IMG/VR virus record: IMGVR_UViG_3300028920_000307
Span: 1 to 20,636 of that record
Length of the DNA: 20,636 bases
Strand: one strand, 5' to 3'
From: a virus
Each line of letters opens with the position of its first letter. The stretch's first letter is position 1. Position numbers and translations under genes: made by a program. Under the pieces are notes generated by a model. The model was not told where the DNA came from. It saw only the letters and a list, made by a program, of their open reading frames with translations, and ran no database searches. Positions 7,813-16,417 of the stretch are shown here, one piece after another.

Positions 7813-8138
7813 CGTGCCTTCGGGCGTATCAAATAGCCGTCGGTAAATTGGGCGTAGATCCGGCGTATTTTTTACATAAGATGAGCGTAAAGCAGTTTAA
7901 TAACTTGCTGATAGGGTACAACGAGAAATACGAGGAAGAACATAACAAATGGCGGAAGCTTGTTTACTATATAGCAAAACCGAATTTTAGCATAGGGGCG
8001 TATGAGGATTTCGAGGCATTAAGAAAAGATCCGGTAAGGTCGCAAAAGTCAACGAGGGAAAGGTTTGAAGGTATTGTAAAGCTTTTTAAATTGGATAAGA
8101 AAGTAAAATTGGAGAAAAAAGATTATGGCGTCAGGTAA
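7504..8138 (+). CDS. Tail assembly chaperone fusion G-T via programmed -1 frameshift
   Basis: The -1 frame is open from 7755 (after TAG at 7752-7754) to TAA at 8136-8138, so it overlaps the unshifted frame around the slip site. Slipping at 7770-7776 joins the first 91 residues of the upstream product to about 120 residues of the downstream frame, giving about 211 residues. The T part is helical (…KLGVDPAYFLHKMSVKQFN…) and basic at its end. It has no good ATG of its own near its beginning, only TTG at 7779, which supports expression by frameshift. Its end overlaps the tape measure start by 14 nt. In lambda, GT links tape measure to tail tube protein, and the same role is inferred here. Confidence 0.78.
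7770..7776 (+). promoter_or_regulatory. -1 ribosomal frameshift slippery heptamer A AAA AAG
   Basis: In the G frame the codons run CCA AAA AAA AAG, so the heptamer has the canonical X XXY YYZ phasing. The run is nine A (7767-7775) preceded by CCC. The product of slippage enters the long T frame. I see no convincing stem-loop or Shine-Dalgarno-like stimulator nearby. Confidence 0.75.
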
Positions 8139-9675
8139 GTATGATCTGTTAGTCAGCCTAAAAAGTGACGTTGCGCAGTTTAAAAAGAACATGAACAGCG
8201 CCAGGGGGTCATTGCGTAACTTTACCCAGCAAGCCGGCCCAGGTATGAATATGGCTAATACCCAGGCGTCGAAATTGTTTAGTACCTTCAGTGCCGGCAG
8301 GGGTGTAATTGGTGCCCTGGTACCGACAATCAACAGCGTACAAAAAGCGTTATTGGCGTCCGGTATTGGTGCCGTCTTGGTTGGCATAGGCGTTGCCATT
8401 GCAGGGGTTACCGCACATATAAACCGTACCGTCGAAGGGTCGCACCGGTGGAAAGAGATTTGGAGCCAGGTTAAAAATGTCGGCGACGTCCTGGGCGACC
8501 GCCTCGCAGACATAGGCAAAGGGATAAAAACAATGTTTAGAAACTTTGCCGAAGGTGACCGAATAATTTCCGGCGCCCTGGTTGGAGTATTTAAGGAAAT
8601 ACGCCAGGAGAACCAGGCCGTCGTCGACCTGCAAAGGCGGGAAAATGACCTATGGCGGGAAAAGCTTGACTTTACCGTTGAAGAGGCCAAATTAAGGTCT
8701 GAAATATCAGATCTTATATTGGCGTCCAGGGATAACACTAAGTCCAGCACGGAGCGACAGGAGATACTTAACAAGGCGTATAACCTACAAAATCAATTGT
8801 CAGAGAAAAAGGTATCCTTAGCAAGGGAAGAGTTGGCCATAGCCCAGGGGCGGGCCGACCTGGGCCATAACTCAGTAAAAGACGAAGAAGAGTTAGCGCA
8901 ATTACAGGTTACCGTTTTAACAGTAGAAAAACAGCGTAACGACCAAATAAGGGAGATAGTCAACCGTATCAGGGAGGCCGGAAATTCGCTAAGTGAGTCC
9001 GAGAAAATACAAAAGAAAATCCTTGAAGATGCCGAAAAGATCAACCAGGTATACGATAAGGTTGCTCAAACGGTAAAGATCGTCGTCGATGAGCAGGAAT
9101 TATATAATATGGCATTGGCAGACCTGCCGACGCCTGAAGATGTCGACATTGAACCGCCGGACCTGGAGGAGTGGAGAGGTATAAAAGGCGTGTTTACGGA
9201 TATGAATAATATCCTGGGATTGACGCAAACGGGATTGTTCGCCGTAGAAAATGCTTTTGCCCAACTTGGAGAAACGGGAAAAATGAGCGTTAAAGACCTT
9301 TTGTCGGCGGTAATAAATTCAACGGGCCGTATGGTACAAGCTTATTTGGCCCAGGCAATTGCTTCTTTGATAGCTACGGAAAGTCGTAAAGGGTTGTTGG
9401 GGTTGATAACTGCCGGAATTGGTGTTTCTGCTCTTATGGCCCTATGGAATACCGCCGTGCCTCAGTTTGCCGCCGGCGGCCTGGCATATGGCCCGACGGT
9501 CGGCATGGTTGGCGAATATCCAGGGGCAAAGAATAACCCCGAAGTAATTGCACCCCTAAGCAAGCTTAAAGGGATGATTGGCGGCGGAACGTTGCGGGGT
9601 GAATTGGTCGGCCAGGGAGATACATTAAAAGCGGTAATTGAGGCGACGGAATTTAAAAATAAACAGTTCGGGTAA
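8125..9675 (+). CDS. Tape measure protein
   Basis: This 516-residue protein is expected to set tail length and to pass into the host membrane at infection. Two hydrophobic segments are visible, about 61-98 (VIGALV…GVAIAGVTAHI) and about 423-440 (GLLGLITAGIGVSALMALW). Between them lies a long charged helical stretch (about 150-330) likely to be coiled coil. The C-terminus has PQFAAGGLAYGPTVGMVGE…PEVIAPLSKLKGMI, a signature of many tape measure proteins. It is short for the class. At about 0.15 nm per residue it would span roughly 77 nm, implying a short siphovirus tail. It overlaps the chaperone T frame upstream, and its last base is the first of the next ATG. Confidence 0.9.
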   Translation: MASGKYDLLVSLKSDVAQFKKNMNSARGSLRNFTQQAGPGMNMANTQASKLFSTFSAGRGVIGALVPTINSVQKALLASGIGAVLVGIGVAIAGVTAHINRTVEGSHRWKEIWSQVKNVGDVLGDRLADIGKGIKTMFRNFAEGDRIISGALVGVFKEIRQENQAVVDLQRRENDLWREKLDFTVEEAKLRSEISDLILASRDNTKSSTERQEILNKAYNLQNQLSEKKVSLAREELAIAQGRADLGHNSVKDEEELAQLQVTVLTVEKQRNDQIREIVNRIREAGNSLSESEKIQKKILEDAEKINQVYDKVAQTVKIVVDEQELYNMALADLPTPEDVDIEPPDLEEWRGIKGVFTDMNNILGLTQTGLFAVENAFAQLGETGKMSVKDLLSAVINSTGRMVQAYLAQAIASLIATESRKGLLGLITAGIGVSALMALWNTAVPQFAAGGLAYGPTVGMVGEYPGAKNNPEVIAPLSKLKGMIGGGTLRGELVGQGDTLKAVIEATEFKNKQFG

Positions 9676-11852
9676 TGGCTTGGACAACACAATTTTATAC
9701 TGAATTTTACCAGGGGTCGAACCTTTGCAGAGTGGACATTGAAGAGGACAACGTTGCCTTTAACCAGCTTGTTAACGCCGGACCTAGCCCAATACGCATA
9801 TTACGACCTAAGAAAGACATATTTGATCCGGTGAAAGGGTCGGGGGCGACGATGCAATTTTTAAGTCCCTCAGATAAATATTTTATCGGCCTTATGAATG
9901 CGTCGCCGAAGCAATACAGGTTAAAATTTACCTTTGCTTCGACCCTCAGTTGGTTCGGGTACCTTAATAACTCGCCGTACCGGGAACCATACGACGAAAC
10001 GACGGGGTATTATGTTGAACTGACCGCAAACAATGGCTTTGCCCTATTGGATAGGATAAAGTTTTTAGATGGTTCTGGCGATCCTTACGAAGGCGTTGCA
10101 ACGCAATGGGATGTTATAAAGGTAGTACTTGGCCATTGGGGATTAATGGACCTGGTAACGAACGTATTTGTAGGTATTTCAACAACGTCGTCGGAGGTAA
10201 CCATTGGCAGCAGCGAAACAATATTTCATAATACGTATGTGAATTATGGCAATTACTACGACGAGGACGGCGAGCCAATGACAAGCCGCCAGGTACTTGA
10301 GGCCATATTGCGGCCATACGGGGCCATTATAACAATGATAGGGTCTATAATTCTGATAACAGATATTAACAGCCTGGCCGACGATATATCATATAAGAGT
10401 TATACCAACGCCTTTGTTTATTCGGCGACGGGAACATTGCCGGCCTCATTTATAGTAGACATAAATACAGCCGGGTATTACCGGGGCGGGGCGACATTAA
10501 ACGGCATAGCGTCAAAGAATAGGCAGGTAGTTGCATACTCCCCGTATGCCAATGACTCGCCCGAAGAGAGTATACAGAACGTCGAAGATATGACTTTTTC
10601 GAGCGGTACGGCACCAAGCTTTGCGGGTATCGGTTCGGGATCGTCCCAGCGTGCCGACAATATTAGCGGCCTGGCGGGGTGGACATTTTATAATACACCC
10701 AATACGGACCGCCTTGTTGGGTCTCGCAATGATTCGACGAGCGACGCCGAATACTACATTCGTATCGTCAACCCCAACGACGGGGCGTCGCCGATTGATA
10801 CGACCCATATAAATTTATCTCATAGCCAGGTTGAATGGGATTTACCCTATATTATAGGGATAGATAAGTATTACCTAAAAATAACCGGACTTATACGGGC
10901 ATTGGACGACGTTGACCCATATATTGACCCGACGTATGCAATATATCATGTTGGCTTGCATGCCCGTATTTATATAGGTACCAAATCATTCGACCCGTCA
11001 ACGCATGCCTGGAATACCAGCCAGAACGAATTTATCATAATGGGCGGGAATTATGATAAAAACAATATGGGCGAATGGCAGAAGTTTAAAACAACGCAAT
11101 CATGTGGCGGGTCCATCCTGGCAACGAGTGAATATCCAATGACCGACAGGGATGAATTTAATCATGAGGGTATATATATAGGTCTGCCGGCGGGGGTGTA
11201 TGGTAAGATGAAATTAAACTTTTCCGAGTTTGTTAGTGCTTGGACGGTTATACCGCCCAACTCAGGTTGGGACGATTGGAACGATACGCAAACGGCGTTA
11301 ATAAAGACCTGCGAGGTAAAAGATATAAAGATTGAACTTATTCGGCGCCCTGAGTTAACAAACGCTAATACCGATGATATTGAATACCTGGCAGAGTTTG
11401 ACGATACTTGGCGGGACGAGGCGCCAAAGATAACCCTTAATCATGGTACCAGCGGGGTAGCCGGGACGCCTTTTGACCGGGGCGGCCTGATATATGACGA
11501 CAGCGGCGACAAGGAATTTTTTACGGAGCATACCAGGGCCGGAGATACCGATACAATTGAAAACCTTCTATTGAATAGCTTGCAAGCGAATTACGAAAAT
11601 TCAAGGGTAGAGATTTCGGCGGAGATTGTTAATACTACGGGGGCGGGATTGCTCAGGTATATCGACGGGTCGTACCTGTCCGGCAAAGTACTTTTTGCAA
11701 CAAAGTCGGAATATGACCCGGCATTGGGTTACGAGGCCGTCGACCTTGAAGAGGTAATCGAAGACTCGGAGGTAGGTACATTGAGTAAAACAGAAAGGAA
11801 GGTACCAAAGCGGCACCGCTCCGGCCGGGTATATTGGGACACAAAAGAATAA
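9675..11852 (+). CDS. Tail tip / baseplate hub protein (putative)
   Basis: This 725-residue protein follows the tape measure gene, where siphophages encode distal tail and hub proteins. Residues 1-260 resemble a tail hub by eye: beta-rich segments (RILRPKKDIFDPVKGSGATMQFL, YRLKFTFASTLSWFGYL). An element RQVLEAILRPYGAIITMIGSIILITDINSL (about 205-234) follows, and such 'LEAI-KP-G' strands occur in gp27/gp44-like hub domains. The middle (about 300-560) is rich in Tyr, Asp and Asn and beta-like, perhaps a carbohydrate-binding insertion. The C-terminus carries GVAGTPFDRGGLIYDD and a helical NLLLNSLQANYENSRVEI segment. No catalytic motif is seen. It would cap the tube and carry the fibre proteins encoded next. 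Confidence 0.65.
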   Translation: MAWTTQFYTEFYQGSNLCRVDIEEDNVAFNQLVNAGPSPIRILRPKKDIFDPVKGSGATMQFLSPSDKYFIGLMNASPKQYRLKFTFASTLSWFGYLNNSPYREPYDETTGYYVELTANNGFALLDRIKFLDGSGDPYEGVATQWDVIKVVLGHWGLMDLVTNVFVGISTTSSEVTIGSSETIFHNTYVNYGNYYDEDGEPMTSRQVLEAILRPYGAIITMIGSIILITDINSLADDISYKSYTNAFVYSATGTLPASFIVDINTAGYYRGGATLNGIASKNRQVVAYSPYANDSPEESIQNVEDMTFSSGTAPSFAGIGSGSSQRADNISGLAGWTFYNTPNTDRLVGSRNDSTSDAEYYIRIVNPNDGASPIDTTHINLSHSQVEWDLPYIIGIDKYYLKITGLIRALDDVDPYIDPTYAIYHVGLHARIYIGTKSFDPSTHAWNTSQNEFIIMGGNYDKNNMGEWQKFKTTQSCGGSILATSEYPMTDRDEFNHEGIYIGLPAGVYGKMKLNFSEFVSAWTVIPPNSGWDDWNDTQTALIKTCEVKDIKIELIRRPELTNANTDDIEYLAEFDDTWRDEAPKITLNHGTSGVAGTPFDRGGLIYDDSGDKEFFTEHTRAGDTDTIENLLLNSLQANYENSRVEISAEIVNTTGAGLLRYIDGSYLSGKVLFATKSEYDPALGYEAVDLEEVIEDSEVGTLSKTERKVPKRHRSGRVYWDTKE

Positions 11853-11863
11853 AATAAAATAAG

Positions 11864-13201
11864 ATGGAAGTATTTAACGGATCAGACTTAGTATTAGTAA
11901 TTGAAACCTCCGCAGGGAATTACAAGCCCATTGCCGGCGCAAAGCAATTTACCCTAACGGTAACCCGTACCATACGGGACGTATCGCATAAGCATGTCGG
12001 ACCGGCGCAAAAAAATGAATACGGCCGGTACAATTGGAACGTATCTATTGAAGGGCTGGTAAGCTATTATACAAGCTTTGTAAATCATGATTGGTTTTTA
12101 GAACAGCAGTTAGCAAAGAACAAGGTAAAGATAATTACCTCTTTATTGGACTATCAGACTGCCGGCAAAGCGCCCTTAGCACAGGATACGGCCCTGGCCA
12201 TAGCTGACAGCGGCGACCTGGCCGTTATTGACGCCGATACAACGTCAATACAATGTTCGGATAACCATTTCGCAACCAACAGCGTTATATCTGCTTTGAC
12301 GCCGAAGGCCAATTACGGCCAGGCGGTAATTGAGTCAGTGGAAAAGACGGCCGGCGACGACGACAACCCGACATTTTCGGTAAGCCTGAAGGGTGACGGC
12401 CAAGTATTTTCTTTCGACATAGTATCGACGGCAGGATATTCGGCGGAGTATCAGGCCGTATATAATGCCTTTATAAATAAACCTACGGCGAGCGTTGCCA
12501 ATGCTCAAAATACGTTAGTAGAGTCATTAAAGACGGCGGGGTATTGGGCAACAAGAGACTGTTTTTTTGCCCTGGCGGTACATACTGATAGCGACGATGA
12601 CAGCCTGATAGATTGGATAAGCCCAACGGGTACAAAGGCGCAAAATATTGGCGGGGCGCAAACGTGCGATTTTCTCGCATACTTCGGGTATACCTCAAAG
12701 TCGGCATATTCGGCGGTAATAGATACGCAGTTTGTGCCGTCGACTGACGGGGTTAATTATACCCTAAATGATGCCTCGTACATGATATACACAAATACCA
12801 ATACGGACGGGAATATAGTTAGTTGCGGGATTGACGACGGCAGTAATGATGCGTGGCTCTTTCCTCGTAACTCTGATTCTTGTAATTCAAGGGTGAATGA
12901 TGGAACGACAGATTTTAACGCCAATACCGATTCGTCGGGGTGTTTTATAGTCAACAGGACGGGGGCGAGTGCGACGGAAACATTTCGTAACGGCGTTTCT
13001 TTGGGTACTTCGACGAATGCGGCAACGGCATTGCCGGCATACTCTTTTCATATTGGAGGGAGAAATAATTCTGGAACGACGGCGTCGGTTGACAATCGAG
13101 AACATGCCTTTTTCTCTGCCGGCGGGTCGGTGGCCGATGCAGCCGAAGCCCTGGCAGTATACAACGCAATAAATACTTATTTAACAGCGGTACAACCTTA
13201 A
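11864..13201 (+). CDS. Tail tube paralogue with C-terminal lectin-like domain
   Basis: This 445-residue, two-part protein has residues 1-190 as a full-length paralogue of the major tail protein at 6840-7412. Shared stretches include MEVFNGSDL, LTVTRTIR, NEYGRYNW, LLDY-T-GKAPL and VEKT-GDDDNPTFS. Residues about 193-445 are new. A short helical linker (EYQAVYNAFINKPTA) leads to a beta-rich domain with AYSAVIDTQFVPSTDGVNYT, SYMIYTNTNTDG, ETFRNGVSLGTST and AYSFHIGGRN, then a final helix (AEALAVYNAINTYL). This is the pattern of a concanavalin/LamG-like carbohydrate-binding fold. It lies among tail-tip genes, so the product may replace tube subunits at the tip or decorate it. The function is inferred, while the duplication is directly visible. 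Confidence 0.8.
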   Translation: MEVFNGSDLVLVIETSAGNYKPIAGAKQFTLTVTRTIRDVSHKHVGPAQKNEYGRYNWNVSIEGLVSYYTSFVNHDWFLEQQLAKNKVKIITSLLDYQTAGKAPLAQDTALAIADSGDLAVIDADTTSIQCSDNHFATNSVISALTPKANYGQAVIESVEKTAGDDDNPTFSVSLKGDGQVFSFDIVSTAGYSAEYQAVYNAFINKPTASVANAQNTLVESLKTAGYWATRDCFFALAVHTDSDDDSLIDWISPTGTKAQNIGGAQTCDFLAYFGYTSKSAYSAVIDTQFVPSTDGVNYTLNDASYMIYTNTNTDGNIVSCGIDDGSNDAWLFPRNSDSCNSRVNDGTTDFNANTDSSGCFIVNRTGASATETFRNGVSLGTSTNAATALPAYSFHIGGRNNSGTTASVDNREHAFFSAGGSVADAAEALAVYNAINTYLTAVQP

Positions 13202-13205
13202 TAAA

Positions 13206-13553
13206 ATGGATGAATACGTACAAGGCGGTTCGATAGATGTAACCGTAAACATTAACGACGGGACCAATCCCAGGGATACGGACGACCTTTTAACAATAGA
13301 GGTGCAGATATATAATATTCATAATGGAGATACCGGCGGGACGTATGATCTTGCTGGGGGTACCCTGGCCAAGCAAGACCCGACGACCGAAGGGAATGTA
13401 TTTTGTGACATACCGCCGGCAACCTCTGACACAATGACGCCAGGGTTGTATTACTGCCAGGTTACGACAACGGAAAATGATGTATCATACGACAGCGGGG
13501 TACGTACCAGAAGGGTAACGGGACCGAAATTTATATTACTCGAAAAAGCATGA
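13206..13553 (+). CDS. Small beta-rich tail protein, possibly Ig-like/BppU N-terminal type
   Basis: This 115-residue protein has no firm family assignment. The sequence alternates polar and hydrophobic strands: GGSIDVTVNIND, LLTIEVQIYNIHNGDTGGTYDLAG, then TPGLYYCQVTTTENDVSYDSGVRTRRV. The 'PGxYYxxVTT' strand and the overall length resemble Ig-like or BppU N-terminal modules that attach receptor-binding proteins to a baseplate. It starts 4 nt after the stop of the tail tube paralogue, and its stop overlaps the next gene's ATG by 4 bp, so it is co-translated with the fibre protein. A role as an adaptor for the 696-residue protein downstream is inference. Confidence 0.6.
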   Translation: MDEYVQGGSIDVTVNINDGTNPRDTDDLLTIEVQIYNIHNGDTGGTYDLAGGTLAKQDPTTEGNVFCDIPPATSDTMTPGLYYCQVTTTENDVSYDSGVRTRRVTGPKFILLEKA

Positions 13554-15640
13554 CAACGTTTAACGCAAGTATGGGCGACGGTACGCCCTTTAGTGCCAAT
13601 ATGGGATCGTTTGCAGCGGCGCCGCCAGATAGTGCGGACCTGGAATTTTACGCCAAAACGAGGGACGGCAACACGTTTACCGATAACTTTGGTAATGATG
13701 CAACGATATTAACGCCTTGCTTTTTGCGGGTATCAGATACCGCCGCTGCCGTCCTGGGCAATCCAACGAGATCGGAAGAGCATTTGATTGACGGGAATAG
13801 TTATACTTGTTATTTTCAGCTAAAGCAAATAAACGACGTTACAGAAAGTGGAGCGGACGATATTGTTTCCCTGGGAGGCGGCAGGACGTCAACACGGCGG
13901 GGAATGGAGTTTAGAACGTGGAACGGAAATTTATGGTTTTATATATCCGACGGAGCGACGCAATACAGCCAAAGCCTCGTTACTGACGTTAATACCAACA
14001 TAAAGGGGCAAGGGGTTTTCGATATATTTATTACCATAAATGGGACGGCCGAAGAGGTATTTTGCGGCGTCTATAACTCCGCCGGCGCCCTGGTTGGTTC
14101 TTCCATGACCCAGGATATTAGCGCCTTTGTTTTTAACTCCGACGACAATTACCAGGCCATTAAATTTTACTCTCCAACAACAATAATTGAAAATTTTAAA
14201 AAGTTTACAGCCCTGAAAACATTGGTGCAATGCCAGACAGATACTTACCGTACCGATTTACAAATACATTTACCCAACGTTTTCGCCGGCGCCGATATTT
14301 CTGGTAATGCAATTGACTTTTCGCATTTAAACATAGATGCAACCGATATATATTATACAGATATTAACGCCTGGATATTAGATTACGGCTACGATTGGTA
14401 CCAATACGGATTGGACCCGGATTACGTCAGGACGGTGCCTTATGATACCGACGGCAACGCCTATATTCCATCAAGGGAGGCGGCGGAACCCTGGGTTGCT
14501 ACTAGGATAGTACGGCAAGCCGAAGGGTCGGCCAAAATCAACGCAATGGATTGTGCAATACGTTTTACAAACTCATTCTTTGACAGGTCAAATACAACCA
14601 TATGGGCAGCAGCCGCCAGGACGGGTTATTATGACGCCTCGGACCCGTATTTTTTTCATATATCCGAATTAAATCAAAAGACCCTTTACGATTGGTTAAA
14701 TGATGGGTACCGGGGTAGGGCGTACGTGCATTATTCGGATAACTCAATAGAACAATACGACCGTAAAGTATTAAAAGAGGTCTTTGTATATGCTACGGAC
14801 AGGCAGTTAACAGACAATAAAGAGGTGTTAATATATACCGGTGACCTTATGTCCGCCGTCCTGGATGAGCAAAGCGAGGTTACATATGATGCCGACGACT
14901 ATGTAAAATTGGGTACCCTTATGAGCGCCGGCCCAATGCTTACGATACGTTTCGACGACGGGTTTATTGATCAATTTACTGAATATAAACCGTTTTTTGA
15001 TACTTACGATATTTCACCCCTGGTTGGCATTCATTCGGCCGAAGTAGGGACCGGCAATTATGCGACCTGGGAAACATTGTTAGCGGCATATAAAGACGAC
15101 CCAGCGTATGACATTTGTTGCCATAATAACTACGATAATGATTATTCAACCCTGGCGTATGTCGACATAATGGAGCAAGATATGATAGATGGAAGGGACG
15201 GCCAGGAGGCCCAGGGAATGACCTGCGATTATCATTTTGGTAACCGGCATTCCAGCAGCAACCCATCAATATTTTATTTCTCCCATAAGATCGGCCACAA
15301 AGCGCATATCTGTGCAAGTGATTACGGCGAGGGGCGCATACACGGCGCCAATCCCAGGGTGTTGAACCTTTACCGCCTCTGTGCTATGGGGGTAGATATA
15401 AACCTGCCGGCCGGCCATCCTTATTACCTGGTACCGCAGCCCAATACTACGGCCATAGCGAACATAAAAGCCGAAATGGATAACGTAGTATCAGAAAATG
15501 AGTGGTTGATAATATTCATTCATACCCATAACCAGGACGTCGAAGATGGATTAGCCGAATGCCTGGACTATTGGGAAACGACATTAGGAGAATCATTTTA
15601 TTCAATGTCCGAGGCATTGGATAACTGTAAATACTTATAG
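13550..15640 (+). CDS. Tail fibre/spike with lectin-like N-terminus and polysaccharide deacetylase-like C-terminus
   Basis: This 696-residue protein probably binds and modifies host surface glycans. Residues about 30-220 form a LamG/concanavalin-like domain (DLEFYAKT…GMEFRTWNGNLWFYISDG…GVFDIFITING). A middle domain (about 230-450) has many Tyr and Asp and is unassigned. Residues about 460-690 look like a NodB-type (CE4) deacetylase. LTIRFDDGF carries D469 and D470 (motif 1), H525 lies in DICCHNNYDND (motif 2, with the usual second His replaced), and WLIIFIHTHN carries H658/H660 (motif 5). The RxPY-type motif is not obvious, so the enzyme is divergent or inactive. It is the last large tail gene, just before the lysis genes, a usual place for receptor-binding proteins. 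Confidence 0.72.
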   Translation: MTTFNASMGDGTPFSANMGSFAAAPPDSADLEFYAKTRDGNTFTDNFGNDATILTPCFLRVSDTAAAVLGNPTRSEEHLIDGNSYTCYFQLKQINDVTESGADDIVSLGGGRTSTRRGMEFRTWNGNLWFYISDGATQYSQSLVTDVNTNIKGQGVFDIFITINGTAEEVFCGVYNSAGALVGSSMTQDISAFVFNSDDNYQAIKFYSPTTIIENFKKFTALKTLVQCQTDTYRTDLQIHLPNVFAGADISGNAIDFSHLNIDATDIYYTDINAWILDYGYDWYQYGLDPDYVRTVPYDTDGNAYIPSREAAEPWVATRIVRQAEGSAKINAMDCAIRFTNSFFDRSNTTIWAAAARTGYYDASDPYFFHISELNQKTLYDWLNDGYRGRAYVHYSDNSIEQYDRKVLKEVFVYATDRQLTDNKEVLIYTGDLMSAVLDEQSEVTYDADDYVKLGTLMSAGPMLTIRFDDGFIDQFTEYKPFFDTYDISPLVGIHSAEVGTGNYATWETLLAAYKDDPAYDICCHNNYDNDYSTLAYVDIMEQDMIDGRDGQEAQGMTCDYHFGNRHSSSNPSIFYFSHKIGHKAHICASDYGEGRIHGANPRVLNLYRLCAMGVDINLPAGHPYYLVPQPNTTAIANIKAEMDNVVSENEWLIIFIHTHNQDVEDGLAECLDYWETTLGESFYSMSEALDNCKYL

Positions 15641-15642
15641 CT

Positions 15643-16239
15643 ATGAAAGTAGATAAGATTATTATTCATTGCAGCGATAGCGACGCAATCGCACATAACG
15701 ATATTTCGGTAATTGACGCCTGGCATAAACTCAGGGGGTTTAAAATGGTCGGGTACCATTATTTTATTACCAAAAATGGCAGCGTACAAAAAGGGCGGCC
15801 CCTGGATCAGGACGCCATTTTGGAGCCTAACGAAGTCGGCGCCCATACTAAAGGTGAAAACTTTAACAGCATAGGAATATGTTTACACGGAAAAAACCGC
15901 TTTACATTCGATCAATTCAGATCATTGGCGGGGGTATGTATTGAACTAATGGCCCAATTTGAAATAACCATTGGCGACATATACCCGCACAATTATTTTA
16001 ACGATAAAAAAACCTGTCCAAATTTTGACGTTTCACATTTCATTAAAAAATACTTAAGCGATGGACCAGGACACAATAAACTTTATAACATCCCAAAACC
16101 GGGAATTAAAGCAAGACCTATTAAGGGAGATAAGAAACGGCCAGCAAGTGCTAAACCTAAAAGTCGATCAAGTGCTGGAAAGAAACGAGCGCCTAAGCGG
16201 AAGCCTGGGACGGCACCGGGTAAAGCTTCAAAAGCTTGA
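15643..16239 (+). CDS. Endolysin, N-acetylmuramoyl-L-alanine amidase (Amidase_2/PGRP, T7 lysozyme-like)
   Basis: This enzyme cleaves the lactyl-amide bond between muramic acid and the stem peptide. The expected zinc ligands are H9 (IIIHCSDS), H116 (YPHNYF) and C125 (KKTCPNF), the H/H/C set of T7 lysozyme. K123 near the last ligand and Y38/Y40 in GYHYFI match its catalytic Lys and Tyr. The WHKLRGF and NSIGICLHG segments are family hallmarks. The catalytic domain ends near residue 138, while T7 lysozyme has about 150 residues. The remaining 60 residues are Lys/Arg/Pro/Ala-rich and lie wholly over the next gene in another frame. They may be an accidental extension or a wall-binding tail. No signal peptide is present, so release would need a holin. 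Confidence 0.92.
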   Translation: MKVDKIIIHCSDSDAIAHNDISVIDAWHKLRGFKMVGYHYFITKNGSVQKGRPLDQDAILEPNEVGAHTKGENFNSIGICLHGKNRFTFDQFRSLAGVCIELMAQFEITIGDIYPHNYFNDKKTCPNFDVSHFIKKYLSDGPGHNKLYNIPKPGIKARPIKGDKKRPASAKPKSRSSAGKKRAPKRKPGTAPGKASKA

Positions 16240-16399
16240 CGAGCAAACGGCAGAATGTATAGGCCACAAACGAGCGGTCGATAAAATTGTAAAAAAATGG
16301 AAGCTTATGTTAGTTATTCTTGTTGTTGGCATTTATGCCCTGCACAATATCATGGAATTCATTACCATTTCTCAAATAGTCAATATGTTTATTAATTAA
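16061..16399 (+). CDS. Coiled-coil, membrane-anchored lysis-cassette protein
   Basis: This 112-residue protein is encoded with its first 179 bp inside the amidase gene, in another frame. Residues 1-75 are strongly helical and charged (NRELKQDLLREIRNGQQVL…KVDQVLERNERL), likely a coiled coil. Residues about 81-96 (KLMLVILVVGIYALHN) form one membrane segment after a basic stretch (KIVKKWK). A second hydrophobic patch ends the protein. The order, cytoplasmic coiled coil then C-terminal membrane anchor, resembles small phage proteins annotated as holin-associated or hemolysin XhlA-like. Its place right after the endolysin suggests a lysis role, but neither holin nor spanin activity is shown. Confidence 0.65.
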   Translation: MDQDTINFITSQNRELKQDLLREIRNGQQVLNLKVDQVLERNERLSGSLGRHRVKLQKLDEQTAECIGHKRAVDKIVKKWKLMLVILVVGIYALHNIMEFITISQIVNMFIN

Positions 16400-16406
16400 C
16401 AACTAA
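16398..16406 (+). promoter_or_regulatory. Leader motif AACAACTAA, 11 nt before ATG 16418
   Basis: AACAACTAA is followed by exactly 11 nt and then the start codon of the next membrane protein gene. The motif begins at the stop of the preceding coiled-coil gene (TAAC). TAACTTTA just after it (16404-16411) is one base from TAnnTTTG, but no -33 element is apparent, so a promoter is doubtful. Confidence 0.55.
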
Positions 16407-16417
16407 CTTTATTTATT

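Noticed and set aside
7779-8138. Independent start of the T frame at TTG 7779
   Set aside because: A TTG without a leader motif inside the G gene is less likely than entry by the in-phase slippery heptamer, although low-level initiation cannot be ruled out.
8049-8774. A 241-codon minus-strand frame opposite the tape measure gene
   Set aside because: The sequence is Ser/Arg/Leu-rich without motifs and is antisense to a convincing tape measure protein.
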